Origin: Crocinitomicaceae bacterium
Lineage (GTDB): Bacteria > Bacteroidota > Bacteroidia > Flavobacteriales_D > Crocinitomicaceae
Assembly (NCBI GenBank): GCA_024639405.1
Contig: JAHEIL010000050.1
Location: 1-51,451 of the forward strand
Length of the DNA stretch: 51,451 bases
Direction of reading: 5' to 3'
A model generated the notes under the pieces. That model ran no database searches. It saw only the letters and a program-made list of their open reading frames with translations, and was not told the DNA's origin. This document shows positions 10,801-18,047 of the stretch, piece by piece. Both the position numbers and the translations under genes were made by a program. Position 1 is the stretch's first letter. Every line of letters begins with the position of its first letter.

Positions 10801-12212
10801 AAACCACTGTACAAACCAGCTCCAGCTGTTAAACCAATTTTCCCTACAAAATGGAAAGCATCCATTGAAACACCATAATAGTTATTATTTAAAGTCGTAG
10901 TTTGGAAATTATAAGATGCTGGAAACCAAACGGCACTATGCTCTTGGGTAGCAACCGAAGATGAAGTTTTGTTTGAGAAAATATTATTTCTTATATCAAG
11001 ACCTGTAACAGTTGTGGAAGTAATACATAAAGCAGATGAAGCACAGGTTGTACTTGCTCCAAGTGTTAAATTTCCAAACATATTAATGGAATTATAATAA
11101 ATTTTGTGCCCTGTGCCACTTGTAAATCGAATACCAAAAGCATTATAAGTTGAAGATGTTGCGCTATAATTTATTGTATGCAAATCAGTAATTACATTAT
11201 TCACAAATTGGTGGTTATTTCCTCCTACAACGTTTATACCATAGGCTCCCCAACCACCTGTTGATTCACTATAAATACTTTCCAATTTATTTCTTGAAAC
11301 TGAGATTGCTGACGAAGCTGTTCCACCTATTTCTATACCAGCTACATTTATAGATGTTGTAGCTTTAATATTGAAGATATTATTACCTTCAATAGAACTT
11401 GTTTGAGTTTGATAAATGTTTATTCCTTTAAATCCAATAAAATCAGCATCTAAAGTTGCGCCAAGCGTATTGTTTTTAATAATGACATTATCGTTTGTAT
11501 TAGGTGCAATACCTCCATATAAATTGATACCTATGTATGCACGTTTAAATTCGTTGTTTTCAATCGTTATATTATCATAATTTGCACCTGCAGTTGTAGA
11601 TGACATAGTGGTTAATGTATTAGAACCAGCATATATACCATATGATGTAGTGTTTGTACTTCCAGAAGAACCATTATTACCAGGTGTGCTTCCAATAATC
11701 ACATTGTTTTTAATGACCATGTTGGTAACACCCATCCCACCAGTTGTCCATCCTAATAATCGAATCGCTGCTGTATTTAAAACTGTTGCAAGGTTATTGT
11801 TTCGAATCGTCAAATCACGTGTTGTACCTCCAACCGTAATTGAACCATCTATCGTAACATTATCTGAACCATTAAAGTTGATCACAGCTGAACCCGCATT
11901 TGGAACACCTTCAATTATAGCAATAACTGTAGGTTTAATTAAAATACTTGCATATGAAGCAGTTGTCATACCAGAAGCATTTAAATAAACTGGTGCAACT
12001 GGTTCAGTTGTGTTGCCATTAACAGAAATAACGATGTTTCCTGAATGCGTCCCTGCATTAATTGCAGCAAAGGCCGCACTAATTGTAGTGTACGATCCAG
12101 AAGCAGTTCCAGTAGAAGCTGTAAGACTTATCTGACTAAAAAGTGATGCTGTTGGAATAAAAAAGAAGGCGACTAGGGATAATATCACCTTCATTTTGTA
12201 AATTTTTCTCAT
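7887..12212 (-). CDS. Giant secreted beta-helix/Fn3 protein with T9SS type A sorting domain (copy 3)
   Basis: The protein has 1,441 residues. The signal peptide is MRKIYKMKVILSLVAFFFIP; Met7 is an alternative start. Unlike copies 1 and 2, residues about 40-500 look like a right-handed parallel beta-helix, with recurring short strands rich in Asn such as NVTIDGS, DLTIRNNN, NITIENNEF, NVIIKNNTLG. Then come Fn3 (about 557-650), a diverged form of the GQGQYM module (about 652-835), Fn3-like domains (about 840-1035), the PPC-like domain and a type A sorting domain from about 1366 (VTLYPNPTTG ... GVYMVQLNTEN). Beta-helix heads often bind or cleave polysaccharides, but no catalytic residues could be assigned, so binding or structural function is as likely. 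It is the first gene of the three-copy array and has its own predicted promoter. Confidence 0.92.
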   Translation of the reverse strand: MRKIYKMKVILSLVAFFFIPTASLFSQISLTASTGTASGSYTTISAAFAAINAGTHSGNIVISVNGNTTEPVAPVYLNASGMTTASYASILIKPTVIAIIEGVPNAGSAVINFNGSDNVTIDGSITVGGTTRDLTIRNNNLATVLNTAAIRLLGWTTGGMGVTNMVIKNNVIIGSTPGNNGSSGSTNTTSYGIYAGSNTLTTMSSTTAGANYDNITIENNEFKRAYIGINLYGGIAPNTNDNVIIKNNTLGATLDADFIGFKGINIYQTQTSSIEGNNIFNIKATTSINVAGIEIGGTASSAISVSRNKLESIYSESTGGWGAYGINVVGGNNHQFVNNVITDLHTINYSATSSTYNAFGIRFTSGTGHKIYYNSINMFGNLTLGASTTCASSALCITSTTVTGLDIRNNIFSNKTSSSVATQEHSAVWFPASYNFQTTTLNNNYYGVSMDAFHFVGKIGLTAGAGLYSGLAAWQAMSQVNNTTNDNQSRPITNLLAPYTSNLNLTIPSGTITAIESGAVEITSLGVPNTDFLGATRPGTGGTAPDMGAYEGIYAPITCPQPTTIGLTIATTSGATINWTVGGTETAWQLQYGPVGFAVGTGTSSLASSNPSSITGLTANSFYHVYVRGICGAGDSSLWTGPLLFNTYGQGQYMEADTKCPTAGFTDISATGIQQTFTSTSQAIGMQLPFPLLYQGQLQNNISLTNTGAVTFNAVTFFTNSNSAITSSTVNGLYTYWDALQFTGGAVYTQIIGSAPNRKFIVQWNSPLVLNATNKINVQLIIEEATQEVYYVYDDVNVDNVTFDNGASATIGVAGPNQDIQLSFNNSTYLTDNSCAHFYYTNCPKPKNFVISTLAQEDVSFSWTAGLANETNWTIIYGPAGFDPATSTLSDTITSSVANASLSGLTQLTQYDVYIYSDCSPTLQSEAALFGTFLTLPFCSNPSAGVMSSDVDSINASWSWTASDTLLYPATGFNLQYGFSGFQLYSSNSIEVVANGTNFADTIVNANLLGGGVYQVYVQAVCGSDTSQFIGPFSVTMPLSNDSVCGAELLTVNGPSYVFNNTGATVQPNEINIAPTATGAQTTNGWIASTLNGTTWFKFVAPTSGNMRINCTSSNNAWNTFNGQVAVYENVGGCSDFANFTLNSANDNAIGSSSVAPNYTICGLTPGTTYYIMFDHSGTPGAYAMKLTSIDLEAGSANPVVNVCAGDSVDLFTSITGNQANGVWTAQLASAATGLSGSMFQSAGLAFQTFNFQYRLTDGCAYDSIIGKVKIFPPSSAGSDGTVTVCRNQPVDLLFGLGGNVELGGVWYNPSNVSITESQINASNIPGQYNYVYITGNNVCPDDSATVLVNVQAGCNWLGLEELTGTNVTLYPNPTTGNLNVTLNEIETINAVVYNAQGKLILTVNNLKNGSIIDLSSVETGVYMVQLNTENTSIIQRVVKN
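8896..9422. repeat. 527-bp exact repeat, copy in gene 3 (partner 4806-5332)
   Basis: This block is base-for-base identical to 4806-5332. Both copies lie in the same reading frame and the same domain of neighbouring paralogous genes. Confidence 0.95.
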
Positions 12213-12237
12213 AATAATATTGTTTTTAGTATGTTAG

Positions 12238-12245
12238 CAAACATA
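12238..12245 (-). promoter_or_regulatory. -7 box for the three-gene array
   Basis: Read on the minus strand this is TATGTTTG, matching the Bacteroidota TAnnTTTG element, 25 nt ahead of the ATG of the 7887-12212 gene. No convincing -33 element was found. Confidence 0.45.
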
Positions 12246-12489
12246 GTAAAAATTTTCAAGCTAATAGATACTTTAAAAAAATTAATATAGTTAAATATAT
12301 AACAAAAAAAATAGCTGATTTATAAGCTACAAAATGTACAATTGTTTTTCATGTCTTAAATCTGTTAATATTTTAACAATAATATAAATTAATACATTGA
12401 TTTTACGTCAAAAGTTATGTCAGTAATGAATAACAAAATAATTAATTACAAAAAATACTAAAGTATTTAAAGAATTTAATAGAATAGCT
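12246..12489. other. AT-rich intergenic region
   Basis: This is most of the roughly 300-bp divergent gap between the giant array and the SDR gene. It is extremely AT-rich, with A and T runs. I see no coding frame, no strong hairpin and no repeat in it; it probably just holds the two divergent promoters at its ends. Confidence 0.5.
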
Positions 12490-12497
12490 TAATTTTG
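12490..12497 (+). promoter_or_regulatory. -7 box for the SDR gene
   Basis: The sequence TAATTTTG fits TAnnTTTG and lies 20 nt before the GTG start at 12518, giving a short leader. No clear -33 element. Confidence 0.5.
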
Positions 12498-12517
12498 AAA
12501 AAAATAAAAGAAAAAAC

Positions 12518-13303
12518 GTGAAATTATCAGGAAAAAAAGCATTGGTTTGTGGAAGCACACAAGGCATCGGAAAAGCAACAGCAATTGCATTGGCTGAGAT
12601 GGGAGCAGATCTTGTATTAATTGCAAGAAATGAAGAGAAATTAAAAGAAACGCTGGCAGAAATACCGATGCTTTCAACTGATCAAAAACACACTTATTTA
12701 ATAGCTGATTTTTCACATCCAGTTGAACTTCAAAAAGTAATTGACACCTATATTAAAGAAGGAAATACCATTCACATCCTTATCAATAATTCAGGGGGCC
12801 CAAAAGGTGGTCCAATTAAAGATGCGCATCCGGATGAATTTATTGCAGCATTTAATCAGCATTTGATTTGCAATCATATCTTAGCACAAGCTATTTACCC
12901 AGGAATGATTGAAGCTGGATATGGTCGTATTATTAATGTGATTTCTACATCTGTTAAACAACCATTACCTAACTTAGGTGTATCCAATACAATTCGTGGA
13001 GCAGTTGCAAGTTGGAGTAAAACATTGGCCAATGAATTGGGTCAATATGGAATTACAGTGAACAACGTTTTGCCAGGAGCTACAAATACTGCACGTTTGC
13101 AAAGTATTGCTCAAGTGAAAGCAGATCAGCACCAAGAAACGGTTGCAGCGGTTTTTGAAGAGATGGCTTTAGAAACTCCGATGAAACGCATTGCGCAACC
13201 AGAAGAAATTGCTGCAGCGATTGCTTTTTTAGCTTCACCAGATGCTTCTTATATTAATGGTATCAATGTTCCTGTTGATGGAGGTCGAACTAAATCACTT
13301 TAA
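12518..13303 (+). CDS. SDR-family oxidoreductase-like protein (BKR-like, non-canonical active site)
   Basis: This 261-residue short-chain dehydrogenase/reductase-like protein starts at GTG. The nucleotide-binding turn CGSTQGIGKA (residues 11-20) and the NNSGGP strand end (90-95) are clear, as is the late VNNVLPGATNT segment. The catalytic Ser lies around 143-145. Where the family has Tyr-x3-Lys, this protein has S156-N-T-I-R160, so both Tyr and Lys are replaced. A BKR-like SDR subgroup with an imperfect tetrad is known, so this need not be an error. The substrate is unknown; it resembles 3-oxoacyl-ACP reductases. It overlaps the next, convergent gene by 9 bp at their stop codons. Confidence 0.9.
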   Translation: MKLSGKKALVCGSTQGIGKATAIALAEMGADLVLIARNEEKLKETLAEIPMLSTDQKHTYLIADFSHPVELQKVIDTYIKEGNTIHILINNSGGPKGGPIKDAHPDEFIAAFNQHLICNHILAQAIYPGMIEAGYGRIINVISTSVKQPLPNLGVSNTIRGAVASWSKTLANELGQYGITVNNVLPGATNTARLQSIAQVKADQHQETVAAVFEEMALETPMKRIAQPEEIAAAIAFLASPDASYINGINVPVDGGRTKSL

Positions 13304-15676
13304 AAGGTTGATGTGACCAGTTGTTTTTATGGTTCTACCTGAATTGGTAGTGTATTTTAATTTCCACGTTAAGGTTCCATCTTGAATTAAGGTTCCATTG
13401 TACGTTCCGTCCCATTGAAAATCTAGATCTTTTGATTCAAAAACAAGTTCGCCCCAACGGTTGTAAATTGCTATTTCACCACTTTTTACTCCAATCGTAC
13501 TGATGCAGAAATAAGCATTAAATCGTTCGCCATCTGGAGTAAACGCGTTGGGAACATATACATAATATTCATCTTCAATGGTGATCGGTTTTTGAATGGA
13601 GTCAATGCAACCTTTTTCATCCGTTGCTATTAATAAAATTTCATACGTACCAGGAAGGTCATATATATTATTCGGATTTACTAAAGAACTCGAATTTCCA
13701 TCTCCAAAATACCATTGGTAATAATCCCCATTTAAAGTAGTGTTCTGAAACGTGATGGGTAAATCATTGAACAATGTTTGACTGGAAATGTTGAAATCAG
13801 CTGTTGGTTTAACTACAGTAATGGTAGTGTTGCCATTCACAGTAAATGTTTGACAATCATCAGAAACAATTACATTATAAGTAGTAGTTATTCCTGGGTT
13901 TACAAATATTTGATTGATGGTGTCTCCCGTTTGTGGCCAGATGTAATGGTAATTACCATAACCTCCCGTAGCAGTTACAGATACAGTTACCCCATCAAAA
14001 GGACAAATTTCAACACCGGGAGACATTGTTAAAACCAATGGTGGACTTGTAATGGTATAAATTGTTGCGGCAGAATCGACCGTTCCACATTGATCTGTAG
14101 CTGTTATTGTATATATAGTAGTTGTTGATGGTGTAACGGTTTGTCCTATTTGATTCCCCAATTGTCCTTCAACAGTTGAGCTCCATTGGTACGTGTAATT
14201 TCCAGCTCCTCCAGTAACGACTCCAAGTAAATCAGTTGGAATGTAAGGGCAAATCTCCGTAATATTTGCAGTTGACTGGACCACTAATGGCGGATAAACA
14301 GGTACACTTACTGTTCCAGAACCAGTTGCGCTTTGTAATAAACAATTGTCAACAACAGTAACAGTATAGGTTTGAGTACTAGTTGGAGAAACAAAGATAG
14401 AAGAAGTTGTTTCACCTGTATTCCATAAATAGGTATATGGTCCTACTCCACCAGTTGCATTTGCAATAACTTCCAAATCATCGCCCGGACATAAAACAGA
14501 ACCGCTTTGAACAGTTACAGCAACCGGTTGAATATCATTGATACCTAAATTAAAACTTTCTGGTTTAACATTTCCGCAGGCATCAGTTAGCTCAAATGTT
14601 AGAATTACAGATTCTAAGCCTTCCGTTAAAATATCTGCCAAGGCATTGAATGTAAATTGAATGGAGGTTTGACCTGGTTGAAATGAAACAGATGTTGGTA
14701 TAGCACTATAATCAACACCTTGTGTAGCCGTTCCAGTTACTGTTATTGGAATTGTAACTGCGCTAGAGCTTGAGCTTGCTGGGCGTGTTAAAGTGAATGT
14801 TGCGCTCACGCATCCTTCGGCCATTGTACTATCATTTCCAAATGATTGACCTGAAATGGTGTAATCAATTTCAATAGGTTTTTTGGATGTTAAACTATTA
14901 GCTTCCAGAAAAATGCCTGAATCCCAAACGCCGTCACCAACATCTGCAATAGATAATACTAGGTGGTATTTTTTACCACATTGAACGGGAGCAATTGCCT
15001 CTAAGACTTTCGTGAAACCATCGTATTGTATGTAGTTGGAACTACCATTATAAGGCGACTGATTTCCATTACCATTATTGATGTAATAAAAACTATTGTT
15101 GACAGGGTTAATATTGTTAATAGAAACGATGGAACCATTGGGAAGTTTAGCAATATTTTGTTGACCAGAAATACCTGGTCCTGAAATGAAGAAACCAAAT
15201 ACATCATTGTAATCTGCACTTTGTGGTGGTGCATATTCAGGATATTCTTCTGAACCAAATACATATTTGAATTTAATGGTATCAGAAAAAGGAATGAAAT
15301 CAAATTGTAGGACAGCTGCATTGTATGTAGTACCATTAGCAATGCTTGCCAACTGGCTATTACCAGGTGCATTGTTGTCAAAACCACCATCTGGCTTATT
15401 GTTTGGACCTTGAGGTCCGTCACCATTATTATATGTTGTGCCTGTTGTCATCACAATACCACTTGAGATGCCTAAATTGGTATTATTTGCTGTAAATTTA
15501 CTTATTGCTGCCGCATTACCTGAAAATTGAATGTTTGAAACAGTTACACCAGTACCTAATAATACATTTTGAACCAAAGCAGTTGGCGACATACCAGGAG
15601 TGGTATTTAATTGAGCATTTACTAAGTTGAATGAACTTATTAAAATAAAAGTGATATGTAAGATTCTACATTTCAT
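13295..15676 (-). CDS. Choice-of-anchor-L / Calx-beta-like / PKD protein with T9SS type B sorting domain
   Basis: The protein has 793 residues, starting with a signal peptide (MKCRILHITFILISSFNLVNA). Residues about 25-260 match the choice-of-anchor L pattern (SGIVMTTG, FGSEEYPEY, GKKYHLVLSIADVGDGVWDSGIFLEA). A Calx-beta-like region follows (about 267-375; VDYSAIPTSVSFQPGQTS), then several Ig/SprB-like repeats (YLWNTGET, YQWSS), and a PKD domain near 624-700 (YQWYFGDGNSSS). The last 88 residues are a T9SS type B domain (YVPNAFTPDG, NRWGELVF, WDGTYNG). Such proteins are exported to the cell surface, often for adhesion or gliding-related functions; its target is unknown. The stop codon region overlaps the SDR gene tail to tail, leaving no room for a terminator. 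Confidence 0.92.
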   Translation of the reverse strand: MKCRILHITFILISSFNLVNAQLNTTPGMSPTALVQNVLLGTGVTVSNIQFSGNAAAISKFTANNTNLGISSGIVMTTGTTYNNGDGPQGPNNKPDGGFDNNAPGNSQLASIANGTTYNAAVLQFDFIPFSDTIKFKYVFGSEEYPEYAPPQSADYNDVFGFFISGPGISGQQNIAKLPNGSIVSINNINPVNNSFYYINNGNGNQSPYNGSSNYIQYDGFTKVLEAIAPVQCGKKYHLVLSIADVGDGVWDSGIFLEANSLTSKKPIEIDYTISGQSFGNDSTMAEGCVSATFTLTRPASSSSSAVTIPITVTGTATQGVDYSAIPTSVSFQPGQTSIQFTFNALADILTEGLESVILTFELTDACGNVKPESFNLGINDIQPVAVTVQSGSVLCPGDDLEVIANATGGVGPYTYLWNTGETTSSIFVSPTSTQTYTVTVVDNCLLQSATGSGTVSVPVYPPLVVQSTANITEICPYIPTDLLGVVTGGAGNYTYQWSSTVEGQLGNQIGQTVTPSTTTIYTITATDQCGTVDSAATIYTITSPPLVLTMSPGVEICPFDGVTVSVTATGGYGNYHYIWPQTGDTINQIFVNPGITTTYNVIVSDDCQTFTVNGNTTITVVKPTADFNISSQTLFNDLPITFQNTTLNGDYYQWYFGDGNSSSLVNPNNIYDLPGTYEILLIATDEKGCIDSIQKPITIEDEYYVYVPNAFTPDGERFNAYFCISTIGVKSGEIAIYNRWGELVFESKDLDFQWDGTYNGTLIQDGTLTWKLKYTTNSGRTIKTTGHINLLK

Positions 15677-15785
15677 TACCCTAAATATATCCTATAAATA
15701 GCTTTAAATGCATGCTTTGTAGATATTTTATACATTATTAACGAATGAACCGACAAAAAGTTGCTCAAAAAACAGAAATAATAAC

Positions 15786-17639
15786 CTAAGATTGTTGGTC
15801 AGACAATCCTTGCAATGTACACAAGTTATAATACATCCCTTTTAAAGCCAATAATTCTTGGTGTTGGCCACGTTCTTTTATTTCTCCTTTCGATAAAACA
15901 ATGATTTCATCCGCATTTCTAATCGTACTTAAACGATGAGCAATTATGATTGAAGTTCTGTCTTTCATTAAATGATCTAGCGCATCTTGAACTAATTTCT
16001 CTGATTCAGTATCTAATGCCGAAGTTGCCTCGTCTAAAACTAACACCGTGGGGTTTTTCAAAATAGCACGTGCAATGCTAATGCGTTGTTTTTGTCCGCC
16101 CGACAATTTATTTCCTCTTTCACCAATATTGGTTTCGTAGCCATTTTCTAATTGCATGATGAATTCATGAGCATTGGCAATTTTTGCTGCATTCATAATT
16201 GCATCAATGGTTGCATTTTCCATACCGAATGCAATGTTTTCGCGCACAGAAGTATTGAATAAAATTGATTCTTGAGATACGATTCCAATATGATTTCTTA
16301 AATCTGTGATAGAACACGCTTGAATTGGTGTTTCGTCAAAAAAGATCGTTCCTTCGTTTACGTCATAAAAGCGTGCTAATAAATCTCCCATCGTTGACTT
16401 ACCACTACCCGATTCACCAACTAAAGCAATTGTCTTTCCTTTATTAATGGTCAAGTCGATGTTTTTCAATACAAAATCATCTTTGTATTTGAATGATACA
16501 TTTTCGTAGCGAATGGAATTTTTCAATTCTGTTAAGGCAATGGGATTTACTTGTTCATAGATTTTTTCATCCATGTGAATGATTTCGTTGATGCGATCTT
16601 GCGATACTTTCGCTTTTTGGAAAGAAGCAATGGCTGAAGAAATACCAGAAATTGGGCGCATTAACTGAGAGAATACGATGACGAATGTTATAAACACTTC
16701 TCCGGATAAATCATTCCCCACTTTTGCGTCAAGAATCATTGAACCACCAAACCAAACCAATAACATCATGACTCCCGAACCCAAGGCTTCATTTAACAAG
16801 GGAGAAACATCTTTTTTACGAAATGTCTTAGTAATTAATTGTTGGTGTTTTAAATTGATGACTTTAAATGCATTGAAAACTTGGTTAAATCCATTGAACG
16901 CTTTTACTACGCGGATGCCACCAAGACCTTCATCGATGGCGGAAAATACAACACCCATTTGTTCTTGACCCGCTTTTGCTGTTTTTTTCAAACTTTTACC
17001 GATTCTAGATATAACAAATGCAGTTATTGGCAATAATATAAAGGAGAAAATAGTTAATTGTGGACTCAAATAAAATAATGTTGCTACTGTAATAATAATC
17101 GCAATTGGTTCTCTAAAAATAAATTCCAAAACATACACTACCGCCACTTCTATTTCACCAACATCACTTTGCATGCGTGCCATTAGATCGCCTTTCTTTT
17201 CATCCGTATAAAATGACAATGGTAAATTCAGGGATTTTTCAAATAATTGATTTCTTAAGTCGCGCACAACCGCCATTCGCATGTGTGATTGGTGCCAAAC
17301 AGCGCCATAACGAAAAACATTTTTTAAAAAGAATGCCATAAAAACAGTGATACAAACGAAAACCAAGGCACGTTTTGGATCCTCGTTGACCATGCTTTGC
17401 ATGTAGTAATTGTAATAATCTTTTATGTAATTAAATATTGCAAAAAAACCATCTTGTAAAACAGGTGCTTTTAAGACCAATGTTTTTTTAGTTTCTTTAA
17501 AAATTAATTGTAAAAAAGGGATAAATAACAACAATGAAATCAAGTTGAAAATGACGAATAACAGGTTGTAAAAAATCGTCAGATTAGCACTTTTTTTGTG
17601 TGCAAAGACCCATTTATAAAGTTGTTTAAAATCTTTCAT
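15786..17639 (-). CDS. ABC exporter, fused permease and ATPase (MsbA-like)
   Basis: I place the start at ATG 17639, giving 617 residues. A TTG three codons upstream lies inside the -7 box and is unlikely. The N-terminal half is a six-helix type I exporter membrane domain. The ATPase half has Walker A GESGSGKST (about 407-415), signature LSGGQ (about 510), Walker B VLVLDEATSALD (about 528-539) and the H-loop IIIAHRLSTI. The layout is that of lipid or drug exporters that act as homodimers, MsbA being the best-known member. Substrate cannot be told from sequence. The gene is divergent from rbfA, with only 69 bp between their start codons. Confidence 0.93.
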   Translation of the reverse strand: MKDFKQLYKWVFAHKKSANLTIFYNLLFVIFNLISLLLFIPFLQLIFKETKKTLVLKAPVLQDGFFAIFNYIKDYYNYYMQSMVNEDPKRALVFVCITVFMAFFLKNVFRYGAVWHQSHMRMAVVRDLRNQLFEKSLNLPLSFYTDEKKGDLMARMQSDVGEIEVAVVYVLEFIFREPIAIIITVATLFYLSPQLTIFSFILLPITAFVISRIGKSLKKTAKAGQEQMGVVFSAIDEGLGGIRVVKAFNGFNQVFNAFKVINLKHQQLITKTFRKKDVSPLLNEALGSGVMMLLVWFGGSMILDAKVGNDLSGEVFITFVIVFSQLMRPISGISSAIASFQKAKVSQDRINEIIHMDEKIYEQVNPIALTELKNSIRYENVSFKYKDDFVLKNIDLTINKGKTIALVGESGSGKSTMGDLLARFYDVNEGTIFFDETPIQACSITDLRNHIGIVSQESILFNTSVRENIAFGMENATIDAIMNAAKIANAHEFIMQLENGYETNIGERGNKLSGGQKQRISIARAILKNPTVLVLDEATSALDTESEKLVQDALDHLMKDRTSIIIAHRLSTIRNADEIIVLSKGEIKERGQHQELLALKGMYYNLCTLQGLSDQQS

Positions 17640-17645
17640 TTGGCA

Positions 17646-17679
17646 CAAATATAAGTTTTTGTTTGGCTAAGTTTTCAAA
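17646..17679 (-). promoter_or_regulatory. Promoter of the ABC exporter gene
   Basis: On the minus strand, TTTG (17679-17676) is separated by 22 nt from TATATTTG (17653-17646), fitting the TTTG-N17-23-TAnnTTTG promoter. The -7 box ends 6 nt before the ATG, so the mRNA may be leaderless or nearly so. Confidence 0.65.
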
Positions 17680-17696
17680 AGAGAACGAACATTTCT

Positions 17697-17704
17697 TACT
17701 TTTG
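17697..17704 (+). promoter_or_regulatory. -7 box of rbfA
   Basis: TACTTTTG ends 4 nt before the rbfA ATG, so transcription would begin at or beside the start codon. It faces the divergent promoter at 17646-17679. No good -33 element was seen. Confidence 0.55.
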
Positions 17705-17708
17705 CACT

Positions 17709-18044
17709 ATGAGTTCAACAAGACAAAATAAAATTGAAGGTGTAATTCAAGAAGAATTATCTACTTTTTTTCAACGAAATGCGCGTGAAATTTGCTTGGG
17801 TGCAATGGTGAGTGTTACACAAGTTCGTGTAACTTCAGATTTATCATTATCTCGCTGTTACCTAAGTGTTTTTGCTGGTCCTCCAAAAACGGAAGTCTTA
17901 GAAAATATCCAATTAAACAAGGGGAAAATCCGAGGAGAAATTGGAAAACGTTTGAAAAATATGCGGAAAATTCCTGAGTTAATTTTCTTCATTGATGACT
18001 CGTTAGACTACGCTATGAAAATTGAAGAATTACTTAAAAAGTAA
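17709..18044 (+). CDS. rbfA: Ribosome-binding factor A
   Basis: The protein has 111 residues, close to the usual length of RbfA. It opens with RQNKIEGVIQEELSTFFQ and has the typical late segment RGEIGKRLKNMRKIPELIFFIDDSLDYAMKIEELL. RbfA helps mature the 30S ribosomal subunit near the 5' end of 16S rRNA, in the cytoplasm. Its TAA stop (18042-18044) is in the same frame as the following permease gene, whose homologous reading begins 3 nt later, so the two are probably translationally coupled. Confidence 0.95.
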   Translation: MSSTRQNKIEGVIQEELSTFFQRNAREICLGAMVSVTQVRVTSDLSLSRCYLSVFAGPPKTEVLENIQLNKGKIRGEIGKRLKNMRKIPELIFFIDDSLDYAMKIEELLKK

Positions 18045-18047
18045 GCC

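Noticed and set aside
1-12212. The repeated blocks considered as a CRISPR or short tandem-repeat array
   Set aside because: The repeats are paralogous coding domains about 4.1 kb apart, without short regular repeats and spacers.
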